A stretch of DNA of 16,228 nt from an uncultured Oscillospiraceae bacterium. GTDB taxonomy: Bacteria > Bacillota > Clostridia > Oscillospirales > Oscillospiraceae. The notes beneath the pieces were generated by a model, which saw only the letters and a list, made by a program, of their open reading frames with translations, ran no database searches and was not told the origin of the DNA. The stretch is from contig CAKTLD010000033.1 in the NCBI GenBank assembly GCA_934572445.1, positions 1 to 16,228 of the forward strand, in the 5' to 3' direction. Shown here piece by piece: positions 6,694 to 14,964 of the stretch; the stretch's first letter is position 1, and each line of letters opens with the position of its first letter. Position numbers and translations under genes: made by a program.

Positions 6694-7404
6694 GTGAACA
6701 TCACCACTGTATTGTTTGATCTGGACGGGACGCTGCTCCCGATGGATCAGGACGCTTTCACGCGCGGCTACTTCAAGCTCCTCGCGGCCAAACTCGCACC
6801 GCACGGCTATGAGCCGAAGGCTCTTGTCGATGCGATCTGGGCAGGCACCGCCGCGATGGTCAAAAACGACGGCATCCGCACCAACGAGGCCGTGTTCTGG
6901 GACAGATTCGCCGCCATCTATGGCGAAAAGGCCAGAGCAGACGAGCCGCTTTTTCTGGACTTCTACGCCAATACGTTCAATCAGGCGCAAAGCATCTGCG
7001 GGCACGATCCCCGCGCGGCGGAGATCGTCCGCGGCCTGCGCTCGCGCGGTTATCGCGTGGTGCTGGCAACCAATCCCATCTTTCCGCGCATTGCGACGGA
7101 AAACCGCATCCACTGGGCGGGGCTGGAGCCAGACGATTTTGAGCTCGTCACCACCTATGAAACCTCCGTCTTCTGCAAGCCGAACCCCGCCTATTACCGC
7201 GAGATCCTCGAAACGCTCGGTCTGAAGGCAGAGGAATGTCTCATGGTGGGCAACGATGTGGTGGAGGACGGCGCGGCGCGGACGCTCGGGATCCCGGTAT
7301 TCCTGCTCACACCCTGCCTCATCAATCCACAGGGAGCGGATATTTCGGCGTTTCCCCACGGCGGCTTTGACGAGCTTGCCGCGTATCTTGACCGGCTGAA
7401 CTGA
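6694..7404 (+). CDS. HAD-superfamily hydrolase (probable small-molecule phosphatase)
   Basis: This 236-residue cytoplasmic protein has all four HAD motifs: motif I FDLDGTLL with nucleophile D9 and acid D11; motif II LATNP with T126; motif III K162 in CKPNPAYY; and motif IV GNDVVEDG with D188 and D192. The stretch between motifs I and II, about residues 18-100, is a helical C1-type cap as in phosphoglycolate phosphatase and beta-phosphoglucomutase relatives. GTG at 6694 is taken as the start because AAGGAG sits eight bases upstream (6680-6685) and motif I then lies at the expected place near the N terminus. It has its own promoter and a strong terminator, so it is probably a single-gene unit. 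The substrate cannot be read from the sequence, and no functional tie to the ABC operon is shown. Confidence 0.88.
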   Translation: MNITTVLFDLDGTLLPMDQDAFTRGYFKLLAAKLAPHGYEPKALVDAIWAGTAAMVKNDGIRTNEAVFWDRFAAIYGEKARADEPLFLDFYANTFNQAQSICGHDPRAAEIVRGLRSRGYRVVLATNPIFPRIATENRIHWAGLEPDDFELVTTYETSVFCKPNPAYYREILETLGLKAEECLMVGNDVVEDGAARTLGIPVFLLTPCLINPQGADISAFPHGGFDELAAYLDRLN

Positions 7405-7439
7405 AAAAGCAGCCGCGGCAGGTGCCGCGGCTGCTTTTT
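7404..7439 (+). terminator. Strong bidirectional terminator between convergent genes
   Basis: AAAAAGCAGCCGCGGCA (7404-7420) is perfectly complementary to TGCCGCGGCTGCTTTTT (7423-7439). The arms begin within the HAD stop codon. With A-runs on one side and T-runs on the other, it can end transcription of the HAD gene rightward and of lysR leftward. Confidence 0.9.
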
Positions 7440-7483
7440 ATTTCACTTTTTATTTCACGGGAAGAGAGCAGAATTAAAATTGC

Positions 7484-7500
7484 GGGCGATCCATCCGCCC
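7484..7500 (-). terminator. Possible weak terminator of lysR
   Basis: GGGCG-ATCCATC-CGCCC at 7484-7500 forms a five-base-pair stem. Read leftward it is followed by an AT-rich stretch (CAATTTTAATT) rather than a clean T-run. The bidirectional hairpin at 7404-7439 is a better stop for lysR. Confidence 0.25.
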
Positions 7501-7546
7501 CTTCCGCCGCGCATCCGGCATGGGTCCCGGCGGGATTTTTTCTGCG

Positions 7547-8338
7547 TCAGCGCGGCCTTTCCAAAAGGCAGAAGGTCACGTCGGCCTCCGCGTCCGTCAG
7601 CGGCACATTCACCCGCTGCGGGTATGTGATGTTATGCTGCATACCGTAATCCGTAGTGAAGCATGGCAGCGACGAGGCCCTGACCAGCTCGTCAAACACC
7701 GCCGTATCCGTCTGCACCAGAAATTTGGAGGCGGGCATCTTCTCGCGGCAGAGCGTATCCCAAAAGCCGAGCTCCGAGCGCAGCAGGAAATTGAAACCGT
7801 TGATATCGGCGAACGCCAGCGTCTCGCGCTTCGCCAGCTCATGCTCCGGCGGAACACAGACAAAGAGCTTTTCCCGCATAAAGGACTCTGAGCCGTCGAT
7901 GGAAAACGGCAAAATAGCAATATCGCACTCGCCGTTCTGCCACGCGGTCAGGACCGCTTCATTTCCTTCAACAGTGGAGGCGACCACCTTCTCCGGCTGC
8001 GCGGCGTGCAGCCTTTTCAGCACCTCCCACAGCGGTGCGGGCGCGCAGGATTTGACGACGATCGTCCGCTGCCGCCGGTCAAAGGCGCGCACCTGCTCCA
8101 CCGCCTGCTCTGCCTCGCGCAGGAGCCTGCGCGCCTGCTCCACAGCCAGCTGCCCCGTATCGTTCAGCTCGATCCTGTTCTTGCCGCGCGTGAAAAGCGG
8201 CACGCCGAAATACTGCTCAAGATGCTGCATCGAGCGGGTGATGGACGGCGTGGAAATATGGAATTCCTCTGCCACGCGGCTGAGCGTACCAAGATCCGCA
8301 AACGCCGCAAGCTGTTTCAGTTCATAGAGATCGACCAT
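7547..8338 (-). CDS. LysR-family transcriptional regulator
   Basis: This 263-residue protein starts at the ATG at 8338-8336 behind AAAGGGG. Residues 1-60 are the LysR winged helix-turn-helix, with FADLGTLSRVAEEFHIS and PSITRSMQHLEQYFGVPLF. A linker helix runs to about 88, and a periplasmic-binding-protein-like effector domain fills the rest. Most LysR proteins have 290-310 residues, so the C terminus is about 30 residues short, ending LLERPR. The effector fold may be slightly trimmed, but no frameshift is visible. It is divergent from the aldo/keto reductase-MATE pair, the usual arrangement for a LysR protein and its target operon. The effector may be a carbonyl compound or drug-like molecule, but this is inference. 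Confidence 0.88.
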   Translation of the reverse strand: MVDLYELKQLAAFADLGTLSRVAEEFHISTPSITRSMQHLEQYFGVPLFTRGKNRIELNDTGQLAVEQARRLLREAEQAVEQVRAFDRRQRTIVVKSCAPAPLWEVLKRLHAAQPEKVVASTVEGNEAVLTAWQNGECDIAILPFSIDGSESFMREKLFVCVPPEHELAKRETLAFADINGFNFLLRSELGFWDTLCREKMPASKFLVQTDTAVFDELVRASSLPCFTTDYGMQHNITYPQRVNVPLTDAEADVTFCLLERPR

Positions 8339-8355
8339 GCCGCGCCCCTTTCACA

Positions 8356-8370
8356 TTTCATATTTTGAAA
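8356..8370. promoter_or_regulatory. Candidate LysR binding dyad (TTTCA-N5-TGAAA)
   Basis: TTTCA-TATTT-TGAAA is a perfect five-base dyad that contains the T-N11-A form typical of LysR sites (TTCATATTTTGAA). It lies in the 129-base region between lysR and the divergent reductase gene, just upstream of the lysR ribosome binding site. Confidence 0.4.
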
Positions 8371-8389
8371 AGCGGATTGCGATATTGAT

Positions 8390-8418
8390 AGTGTATTTCA
8401 TAGCGTGCCCGTTGTAAA
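8390..8418 (-). promoter_or_regulatory. Leftward promoter of lysR
   Basis: On the minus strand TTTACA (8418-8413) and TACACT (8395-8390) are 17 bases apart. The predicted start is near 8383, upstream of the dyad at 8356-8370, so a regulator bound there could repress its own gene. No equally good rightward promoter for the reductase was found, consistent with activation by LysR. Confidence 0.45.
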
Positions 8419-8467
8419 GTAGCACTTGCAGACAACACCCGCTTTTCAACATTTCGGAGGTAATACT

Positions 8468-9307
8468 ATGGAATATGTGACTTTGAACAACGGCATCAAT
8501 ATGCCCAAGCTGGGCTACGGCGTCTACCAGACGCCGCCCGAAGATACGAAGCGCTGCGTGCTCGACGCCATCGACGTGGGTTATCGCAGCATCGACACCG
8601 CGCAGGCCTATCACAACGAAGAGGGCGTGGGCGCAGCGCTGAAAGAAAGCGGCCTTCCGCGCGAGGAATTCTTCCTGACGACCAAGGTCTGGATCACGAA
8701 CGCGGGCTATGAAAAGGCCAGGACGTCGATCGAGGAATCCATGCGCAAGCTGCAGACCAACTACCTCGACCTGCTGCTCATCCACCAGCCGTTCGGCGAC
8801 TACTACGGCACCTACCGCGCGATGGAGGAGCTCTACAAGGCCGGTAAGCTCCGCGCTATCGGCGTTTCCAACTTTGGCCCCGACCGCTACCTCGACCTTG
8901 AGCACTTTGCCGAGGTCAAGCCCGCGGTCAACCAGATCGAAACGCACGTCTTCCAGCAGCAGAAGGTCGCGCGCGAGTACCTCAAAAAGCACGGCTGCCA
9001 GATCGAATCCTGGGGCCCGTTTGCCGAGGGCCGCAAGGACATGTTCACGAACCCCGTGCTGACGGAGATCGGCGCAAAGCACGGCAAGACCGCCGCACAG
9101 ACGGCGCTCCGCTTTCTGCTCCAAAGCGGCGTGGTCATCATCCCCAAGTCCACACATAAAGAGCGGATGCAGGAGAACTTCGATCTCTTTGACTTCACAC
9201 TGACAGCCGAAGAAATGGCCGCCATTGAGGCGCTGGATGGCGGTGAAAGCCTGTTCTTCTCCCACTACGATCCGAAAACGGTCGAGTGGTTCATGTCTAT
9301 CCTGTAA
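8468..9307 (+). CDS. Aldo/keto reductase (NADPH-dependent)
   Basis: This 279-residue enzyme has the complete aldo/keto reductase catalytic tetrad: D43 and Y48 in DTAQAYHNE, K73 in TTKVW, and H106 in LLLIHQP. The cofactor loop near the C terminus, IPKSTHKERMQEN, is the NADPH-binding signature. Other family marks are GYRSIDTAQAY, AIGVSNF and VNQIETH. It starts at the ATG at 8468, seven bases after GGAGG (8456-8460). It reduces aldehydes or ketones in the cytoplasm, similar to the 2,5-diketogluconate/glyoxal reductase subgroup (YvgN/DkgA type). Its gene is 20 bases upstream of the MATE pump gene, so the two are probably co-transcribed and controlled by the divergent LysR protein. The substrate is unknown. 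Confidence 0.92.
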   Translation: MEYVTLNNGINMPKLGYGVYQTPPEDTKRCVLDAIDVGYRSIDTAQAYHNEEGVGAALKESGLPREEFFLTTKVWITNAGYEKARTSIEESMRKLQTNYLDLLLIHQPFGDYYGTYRAMEELYKAGKLRAIGVSNFGPDRYLDLEHFAEVKPAVNQIETHVFQQQKVAREYLKKHGCQIESWGPFAEGRKDMFTNPVLTEIGAKHGKTAAQTALRFLLQSGVVIIPKSTHKERMQENFDLFDFTLTAEEMAAIEALDGGESLFFSHYDPKTVEWFMSIL

Positions 9308-9327
9308 GCGGAAAAGAGGCGTTCTCC

Positions 9328-10704
9328 TTGACGACACAAGCAAGCAGACAGCAGCTTGACATGCTGCATGGCTCCATCTGGAACAAGCTGCCGCAATTTG
9401 CTCTGTCGGTGGCGGCTACAGCGATCCTGGAGCAGCTCTTCAATGCCTCGGACATTGCTGTGGTCGGCAACTTCACCGGCGCGGAGCGCACAGCGGCCGT
9501 AGCCGCCGTGGGGGCCAACAGCCCCATTATCGGCCTGATCATCAACCTGTTCATCGGCATCGCGCTGGGCACGAATGTGGTCATCGCCCACGCCATCGGC
9601 CAGGGTGAGCAGGAGGATGTGTGCAGGGCGGCCCACACCTCCGTGCTGGTCTCCCTGCTCGGCGGCATTCTGGTGGCGCTGCTGGGCGAGCTGGCCGCCG
9701 CGCCGCTGCTGGGTGCGCTGAATGTGCCGGACGACGTGTTCCCGCTGGCGCTTTTATACCTGCGCATCTATCTTGCCGGCATGCCTGTGATCCTGCTCTA
9801 CAACTTTGAGGCGGCCATTTTCCGCAGCGTGGGCGAGACAAAGATCCCTCTCCTTGCGCTGATGATCTCCGGCGTGCTGAACGCGGCACTGAATCTCTTC
9901 TTTGTGGCGGCTCTGCACATGACGGTAAACGGTGTGGCCATCGCAACAGTGATCTCCAACGCCGTCAGCGCCGCGCTGCTCTACCGGCGGCTGCGCCGCA
10001 GCACGCAGTGCATCCACCTTGACCCGAGGCTGCTGCGCATCGACGGAGCCATTCTTGCGCGCATCCTGCGCATCGGCCTGCCCGCCGACATCCAGAGCGC
10101 CGTGTTCGCCGTGTCCAACATTGTCATCCAGTCGGCCATCAACAGTCTCGGCACAGTGGTCATGGCAGCGTCCAGCGCGGCGTTCAATGTCGAAGTCATC
10201 AGCTATGATATCCTCAACTCGTTTTCGCAGGCCTGCACTACCTTTGTCGGGCAGAATTTCGGCGCGGGCGAGTTGAAGCGCTGCAAGAAAACGCTGCTGC
10301 TCTGCCTGCTCGAGGGCGTCATCGTACTGGCGGTGGTCATTGCCGCGATTCTGTTTTTCGGGAAGTCTCTGCTGTCCATCTTCAACAGCGACCCCGAGGT
10401 CGTGGAGACCGGCTACATCCGGTTGGTGATGGTCATGCTGTCTCATTCGTTCAGCCTGCTCTACGAGGTCATGAGCGGCTATCTGCGGGGCTTCGGCATT
10501 TCCCTGGCGCCGGCCATTCTGACGACACTGGGCGTGTGCGGCATACGCATCGCATGGATCAGGCTCGTGTTCCCCCAGAGCCGGACCTTCCGCACCATCA
10601 TGACGGCCTACCCCATCAGCCTGTCCGCCACAGCGCTGCTCATTTTCATCGCACTGCTCTGCTATCACCCGTCCAAGCGCTTCGCCGCGCTGCAAAAGGC
10701 ATAG
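9328..10704 (+). CDS. MATE-family efflux transporter
   Basis: This 458-residue membrane protein has about twelve hydrophobic segments in two MatE halves (roughly residues 15-170 and 240-400). Typical elements are NKLPQFALSVAATAILEQLFN and DIAVVGNF near the N terminus, GEQEDV in the first loop, and FSQACTTFVGQNFGAG in the second half. These are seen in bacterial cation-driven drug exporters of the DinF/NorM type. The start is placed at TTG 9328 because AAAGAGG lies at 9313-9319, just after the reductase stop. The ATG at 9361 is an alternative that would shorten the protein by 11 residues. Co-transcription with an aldo/keto reductase suggests a detoxification pair, in which one protein reduces a reactive compound and the other expels a toxic compound. 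Confidence 0.9.
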   Translation: MTTQASRQQLDMLHGSIWNKLPQFALSVAATAILEQLFNASDIAVVGNFTGAERTAAVAAVGANSPIIGLIINLFIGIALGTNVVIAHAIGQGEQEDVCRAAHTSVLVSLLGGILVALLGELAAAPLLGALNVPDDVFPLALLYLRIYLAGMPVILLYNFEAAIFRSVGETKIPLLALMISGVLNAALNLFFVAALHMTVNGVAIATVISNAVSAALLYRRLRRSTQCIHLDPRLLRIDGAILARILRIGLPADIQSAVFAVSNIVIQSAINSLGTVVMAASSAAFNVEVISYDILNSFSQACTTFVGQNFGAGELKRCKKTLLLCLLEGVIVLAVVIAAILFFGKSLLSIFNSDPEVVETGYIRLVMVMLSHSFSLLYEVMSGYLRGFGISLAPAILTTLGVCGIRIAWIRLVFPQSRTFRTIMTAYPISLSATALLIFIALLCYHPSKRFAALQKA

Positions 10705-10712
10705 GGCCCTCT

Positions 10713-10747
10713 GCGCACCGGAACCGGATGCACTTTCCGGCGCTTTT
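10713..10747 (+). terminator. Terminator after the MATE gene
   Basis: GCGCACCGGAA (10713-10723) pairs with TTCCGGCGC (10735-10743) with a two-base bulge, followed by TTTT. It lies nine bases after the MATE stop and ends the reductase-MATE transcript. Confidence 0.55.
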
Positions 10748-10818
10748 CCCCCTCCGGCCGAAAATCAGACAAACGCAGGCAAACGACCAAAAATGGTGCA
10801 GTTTCCCGTTTATGGCGA

Positions 10819-10847
10819 TGGTCAGCGCACGCTTTGTCTCCTATAGT
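10819..10847 (+). promoter_or_regulatory. Promoter of metK
   Basis: TGGTCA at 10819-10824 and TATAGT at 10842-10847 are 17 bases apart. The predicted start is near 10854, giving a leader of only about 36 bases. The rest of the 185-base gap holds just the MATE terminator. Confidence 0.5.
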
Positions 10848-10889
10848 GGTAGCATCGGTCAACAAGGGCAAAGCAAGGAGGAGCTGCCT

Positions 10890-12041
10890 ATGAAACGCAT
10901 TTTTACATCCGAGGCCGTGACCTGCGGCCATCCCGATAAGGTCTGCGACCAGATCGCCGACGCGGTGCTGGACGATATTCTCAGCCGTGACCCGCGCGCG
11001 CACGTTGCCTGTGAAGTGACGGTCTGCCCCGATCAGGTCCACCTGATGGGTGAGATCACCGCGAACTGCACACCGGATTACGAAACCATCGCCCGCCGCG
11101 TCATCGAGCGCATCGGCTACACCTATCCGGGCATGGGCTTTGACGCGCGCAGCTGCCGTATCCGCTGCGACATACACGAACAGTCGCCCGACATCGCGCG
11201 CGGCGTTGCGCGCGAGCATGACGAAGATCTCGGCGCGGGCGATCAAGGCATGATGTTCGGCTATGCCTGCACGGAAACGCCGGAGCTCATGCCCCTGCCC
11301 ATCACATTGGCAAACCGTCTGGTACGGCGGCTGGAACGGGTGCGCAGGGAAAACATCCTGCCCTATCTTCTGCCGGACGGCAAGGCACAGGTGAGCGTGG
11401 AATATGAGGACGGCGTGCCGAAGCGCATTGCCACCGTGGTGGTCTCGGCACAGCACAGCGCCGCCGTCGGCATCGACATCCTGCGCGCGGCGGTCGAGCG
11501 TGAGGTCATCCGCGCTGCGCTGCCGGAAGAGCTGCTGGACGGCAGGACCGACATCTTCATCAATCCCACGGGCCGCTTTGTCACCGGCGGTCCCGCAGGC
11601 GACAGCGGACTGACGGGCCGCAAGATCATTGCCGATACCTACGGCGGCATGGCGCGCCACGGCGGCGGCTCATTCTCCGGCAAAGACCCGACAAAGGTGG
11701 ACCGCACGGGTGCATATATGGCGCGCTGGCTGGCCAGGAACATCGTCGCCGCCAGTCTTGCCGGGCGCTGCGAGGTCCAGCTGGCCTACGCTATCGGCCT
11801 TGCCGACCCCGTGAGCCTGCTGGTCGGCACCTTCGGCACGGGGCGCGTCAGCGAGGAAGCGCTCGCCGCGTGGTTGATGGACAACATCGACCTGCGCCCG
11901 GGCGTCATCCTGCACCGCTTCGACCTGCGGCGCCCGATCTATGAAAGGCTTGCCCGCGGCGGGCATTTCGGCAAAAACGCCGCCGATATGCCGTGGGAGC
12001 AGGCAGATCTGGCCCCGCGCCTCACAGATGTCTTCCGCTGA
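10890..12041 (+). CDS. metK: S-adenosylmethionine synthetase
   Basis: This 383-residue enzyme makes S-adenosylmethionine from ATP and methionine. The start at ATG 10890 follows AAGGAGGAG (10875-10883). Conserved blocks are GHPDK (13-17) near the N terminus, GAGDQGMMFGYA (116-125 region), GGPAGDSGLTGRKI (about 233-246), the phosphate-binding HGGGSFSGKDPTKVDR (257-272), and GHFG near the end. Length and all key blocks are normal. One oddity is C12 just before GHPDK, where most MetK proteins have glutamate. The insertion regions around residues 100-230 are also fairly divergent, so this may be a second or subgroup copy rather than the standard housekeeping form. The gene has its own promoter and terminator and no riboswitch. 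Confidence 0.95.
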   Translation: MKRIFTSEAVTCGHPDKVCDQIADAVLDDILSRDPRAHVACEVTVCPDQVHLMGEITANCTPDYETIARRVIERIGYTYPGMGFDARSCRIRCDIHEQSPDIARGVAREHDEDLGAGDQGMMFGYACTETPELMPLPITLANRLVRRLERVRRENILPYLLPDGKAQVSVEYEDGVPKRIATVVVSAQHSAAVGIDILRAAVEREVIRAALPEELLDGRTDIFINPTGRFVTGGPAGDSGLTGRKIIADTYGGMARHGGGSFSGKDPTKVDRTGAYMARWLARNIVAASLAGRCEVQLAYAIGLADPVSLLVGTFGTGRVSEEALAAWLMDNIDLRPGVILHRFDLRRPIYERLARGGHFGKNAADMPWEQADLAPRLTDVFR

Positions 12042-12071
12042 TGCTCCGGTCAATTCTGTCCGCTTTTACGA

Positions 12072-12115
12072 AAGGCGGCCTGCGCTTTTTTCGCGCAGGC
12101 CGCCTTATCTTTTTT
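12072..12115 (+). terminator. Strong terminator of metK, shared with the convergent operon
   Basis: AAGGCGGCCTGCGC (12072-12085) and GCGCAGGCCGCCTT (12093-12106) are perfectly complementary across a TTTTTTC loop, followed by ATCTTTTTT. Its T-run overlaps the stop codon of the leftward PAP2 gene, whose transcript also runs into the hairpin. Confidence 0.9.
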
Positions 12116-12662
12116 ATTCAGCGCCTCTCCCGGAAAAAAGGCCGCGCTTTTCCATCGCCCGCCAGCCATAGCGGAAGACCAGCTCGCCGATGACGACGCC
12201 GAGCACCGCCGCGGCGAGGACGTCGCTCGGAAAGTGCACATACAAGTACAGCCGCGAAAACGCGATCAGTGCGGCGAGAGGGATCGCCGCATAGCCGAAG
12301 CGGCGGTTCGTTTTCGTCAAAACCGTCGCGCCGATGACGGAAGAGAGCGTATGGCCAGAGGGAAACGAATAGTCTGTGGGATTGGCGATGAGCATCTGCA
12401 TGCTGCTGTCCAGCCAGCAGGGGCGCGGGCGCGCAATGAGGTGCTTGAGGCAGACGTTCCCCACCAGCACGCCGGCAATGAGACCTGCAAGCAGAAGAAT
12501 CCCCTGCCTGCGGTATTTTTTGGTGCACAGAAGGATGACCGCCGCCAAGATCCAGATCGCGCCGCCATTGCCGAGCAGCGTGATCTTCGGCATCAGGAGA
12601 TCCAAAAACGGGCCCGTCAGCGTATCCTGTATCCAGCGCAGAATGTTCCAATCAATGCTCAT
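12114..12662 (-). CDS. PAP2-family membrane phosphatase, probable undecaprenyl-pyrophosphate phosphatase
   Basis: This 182-residue membrane protein has about five or six helices and the full PAP2 three-part active site: K73-x6-R80-P81 in KHLIARPRP, PSGH (101-104), and SR (136-137) with H143 and D147 in SRLYLYVHFPSD. PAP2 proteins of this size (BcrC, PgpB) remove phosphate from isoprenoid or lipid pyrophosphates on the outer face of the membrane. The ATG at 12662 lies inside the end of the DUF368 gene as ATGAGCATTGA, an 11-base overlap, with AAAGGTGGAG just upstream, so the two are coupled. Next to a DUF368 undecaprenyl-phosphate translocase, the most likely substrate is C55-PP. Phosphatidylglycerophosphate is the alternative. 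An earlier in-frame start at 12758 exists but would lie deep in the neighbouring gene. Confidence 0.9.
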   Translation of the reverse strand: MSIDWNILRWIQDTLTGPFLDLLMPKITLLGNGGAIWILAAVILLCTKKYRRQGILLLAGLIAGVLVGNVCLKHLIARPRPCWLDSSMQMLIANPTDYSFPSGHTLSSVIGATVLTKTNRRFGYAAIPLAALIAFSRLYLYVHFPSDVLAAAVLGVVIGELVFRYGWRAMEKRGLFSGRGAE

Positions 12663-13563
12663 GAACGATCTCCACCTTTCCCGCCGTGGAGCGGGTCTCC
12701 ATATTTTTGCGCAGCAGCTCCAGCCCCAGCAGGATGATCGCGCCAAGGGCGAAGGCAAGCATGTCGAAAGTCTGCATGCTCAGCGGCGGCTGCGGCACGC
12801 TCAGGCTGCACGGACCATAAAGGATGGCATAGAGCGAGCCGAGCATCAGCCCCAGAATAAGCCAGACCATCTGACTGCGGTACCTGTGCAGCGCCGTGCG
12901 GATGGCATGGATGGACAGCGCCACGCCCGCGAGCACGCCGAAGCCCAGCGCGCACAGCCCCGGCAGCACGGAAAGCTCCAGATGCAGAAAGCTGCGAACA
13001 GCCTGAACGGCGGGCAGGTACACGCCCGCGATGAGCAAAATGGACGAGCCTGAGATGCCCGGCAGTACCATCGCCGTGATGGCAAGCGCGCCGGAGAGGA
13101 AGATATAGAGGAGCGAGAGCGGCGAAAGCGCCGTAAAGCTGACCGCTCCCAGCGCCGCCGAACTGCCGCGCAGCAGTGTAAGACCGACGACCACCGCCGC
13201 CCCGAGAAACGCGAACGGCACGTTTTGCAGCTTTCTCAGTGCCCCGCGCTCTGCCGCGGCGACAAATGGGATGGACGCGATCGTCAGACCGAGAAAAAGC
13301 GAGCTCATAAAGTAGATGTTCTTTTCAAAAAGATTGGAAAGCGCCAGCACGCAGGCCGCCATGCCGGCCACCCAGCCCGCGCCGAGCTTGAGAAGATAGC
13401 CCAGCGCGTCTTTGCGCGCCGCGCGGTCCTTTCCGAACAGCGCATGGAGCGAATCGAGGAACCGGTCGTAAAAGCCAAGGATGAATGCGATCGTTCCGCC
13501 GGAGACGCCGGGGACGCTGTCCGCCAGCGCCATACAGAAGCCGTGAAATGCCGTTAAGATCAT
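12652..13563 (-). CDS. popT: DUF368 protein, PopT-type undecaprenyl-phosphate translocase
   Basis: This 303-residue polytopic membrane protein carries both DUF368 hallmark loops, one in each half: ADSVPGVSGGTIAF near residue 20 and LPGISGSSILLIAG in the second half. The repeat suggests two inverted-repeat halves with re-entrant loops. DUF368 proteins (PopT) have been shown to return undecaprenyl phosphate from the outer to the inner leaflet, allowing reuse of the lipid carrier in cell-wall and polysaccharide synthesis. The gene starts nine bases after the flippase stop, with only a weak site (AGGTAG) before its ATG, so translation may depend on the upstream gene. It overlaps the PAP2 gene. 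The identification of the family is firm. The specific activity is inferred from characterised members. Confidence 0.88.
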   Translation of the reverse strand: MILTAFHGFCMALADSVPGVSGGTIAFILGFYDRFLDSLHALFGKDRAARKDALGYLLKLGAGWVAGMAACVLALSNLFEKNIYFMSSLFLGLTIASIPFVAAAERGALRKLQNVPFAFLGAAVVVGLTLLRGSSAALGAVSFTALSPLSLLYIFLSGALAITAMVLPGISGSSILLIAGVYLPAVQAVRSFLHLELSVLPGLCALGFGVLAGVALSIHAIRTALHRYRSQMVWLILGLMLGSLYAILYGPCSLSVPQPPLSMQTFDMLAFALGAIILLGLELLRKNMETRSTAGKVEIVHEH

Positions 13564-13572
13564 GGAAACTAC

Positions 13573-14964
13573 CTACTTTCTTTGAAAAACCGTCTGTGCG
13601 GCGGCGAGCATCGGCCGCAGCGCCAGCAGGGCTAAAACGATCAGGCAGACGCCCTGCACGATGAGCCACCCGTGCGGGCGGAGCAGCATTGCCGCCGTCT
13701 GGATGAGCAGTACCGCAGCGGCAAGTGCAAGCTTTCCGCTACACAGCGCAAACGGCAAGAGCTGCCGCGCGCTGACCGTACGCACAAGGAACACGAGCAG
13801 GCACCCGAGGAATGTGGCGACCGCCGCGCCCTGCACGCCGATGCGCGGAATGAGAACAAGATTGAGCGCAATATTTGCCGCCGCGCCGAAGAGCGAGGTC
13901 CAGAGCGAGGCCGTGCTCTTTTTCGTTACGACGTAGACGCTGCCCATGAAGTTGGAGAACGCCGCCGCGATCATCGAGAGCGTGAGCACAGGGATATAGC
14001 GCCAGGCGTCATAGTAGCTCTCCGCCGCAAGCAGGCGGATGAGCAGCGGCGAGAACGCGATGATGCCGCCTGCGCAGAGACAGACCGCCGAGAAAAACGC
14101 GTCCCACACGCGGGAATAAAAGCGCAGGTGCGCACGGCGGTCGCCGGACTCGGCGATGGCCGAGAGCTGCCAGGCGTCCATAAACACCGTGGCGAGGATG
14201 GTCAAAATCGTAGGGATTTTGTAGGCGACGGCATAAATGCCGTTGGCCTCGCTGCCCAAAAACGCGCGCACCATATAGCGGTCGGAAACGCCCATGATCC
14301 ACCAGAAGATCGCCGCGGGGATGAGCGGCACGCAGTAGGCGAGCATCTTTCGCCACAGCACGCTGCTCGGTGCCAAACGAAACTGCCGCCAGAGCTTTTC
14401 CTTGCAGGTGAGAAACAGCGCGCTCAGCAGATCGGCCACAACGGTGGAGAGCAGATAGCCCATCACGCCCCAGTGGAACACCGTAAGGAACAGCACGTTG
14501 AACGCGATATAGAGCGCGGTGTTGAATAGTCCCTGCACGGCGTAGAGCGTGGTGTGGCCCTCCGCGCGGATGAACTGCGCGCACAGCGCGTGGGCGCAGG
14601 CGGCAATGATGAACGCGGCCAGAAGCAGTCCGAATTGCCGGCTTCCCGCGAGCACACGCAGCAGCGGCAGCGCGAGAATCAGTACCGCCGAGCCGAAAAG
14701 CACCGTGTAAACGCCCGCAGAGAAGGCGTCCGCGCGCTGCTCGCGCCTGTCTGCCGCAAAGCGGAACATCCCCTCCGTCACATCGAGCGAGACGAGCGGA
14801 ATAAGCAGATTCGCCGTCTGCGTGATGAGGTCCGCCGTGCCGTACTCTGCGGGAGTGAGATATCCGGTGTAAAAGCGTACCATCAGGAACACGAGCACTT
14901 TTGAACCGAATGTCCCGATGCTGATGAGCGCGGTGTTGGCGGCGAGGGTCTGGTATTTGTTCAT
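13573..14964 (-). CDS. Polysaccharide biosynthesis flippase (Wzx-like, MOP superfamily)
   Basis: This 463-residue protein has about twelve to fourteen hydrophobic helices. It starts MNKYQTLAANTALISIGTFG and continues with FYTGYLTPAEYGTADL, the Polysacc_synt start seen in O-antigen and capsule flippases of Firmicutes. Such proteins move undecaprenyl-linked oligosaccharides to the outer face of the membrane. Its ATG overlaps the stop of the upstream small gene as ATGA, and AAGGCGG precedes it. No glycosyltransferases, polymerase or ligase are in the window, so the exported glycan cannot be named. Placed with PopT and a PAP2 phosphatase, it forms a set that consumes the lipid carrier on one side and returns it on the other. 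Confidence 0.88.
   Translation of the reverse strand: MNKYQTLAANTALISIGTFGSKVLVFLMVRFYTGYLTPAEYGTADLITQTANLLIPLVSLDVTEGMFRFAADRREQRADAFSAGVYTVLFGSAVLILALPLLRVLAGSRQFGLLLAAFIIAACAHALCAQFIRAEGHTTLYAVQGLFNTALYIAFNVLFLTVFHWGVMGYLLSTVVADLLSALFLTCKEKLWRQFRLAPSSVLWRKMLAYCVPLIPAAIFWWIMGVSDRYMVRAFLGSEANGIYAVAYKIPTILTILATVFMDAWQLSAIAESGDRRAHLRFYSRVWDAFFSAVCLCAGGIIAFSPLLIRLLAAESYYDAWRYIPVLTLSMIAAAFSNFMGSVYVVTKKSTASLWTSLFGAAANIALNLVLIPRIGVQGAAVATFLGCLLVFLVRTVSARQLLPFALCSGKLALAAAVLLIQTAAMLLRPHGWLIVQGVCLIVLALLALRPMLAAAQTVFQRK

Noticed and set aside
10748..10889. SAM riboswitch or other riboswitch before metK
   Set aside because: The leader from the predicted promoter is only about 36 bases, and no riboswitch core or terminator/antiterminator pair is visible.
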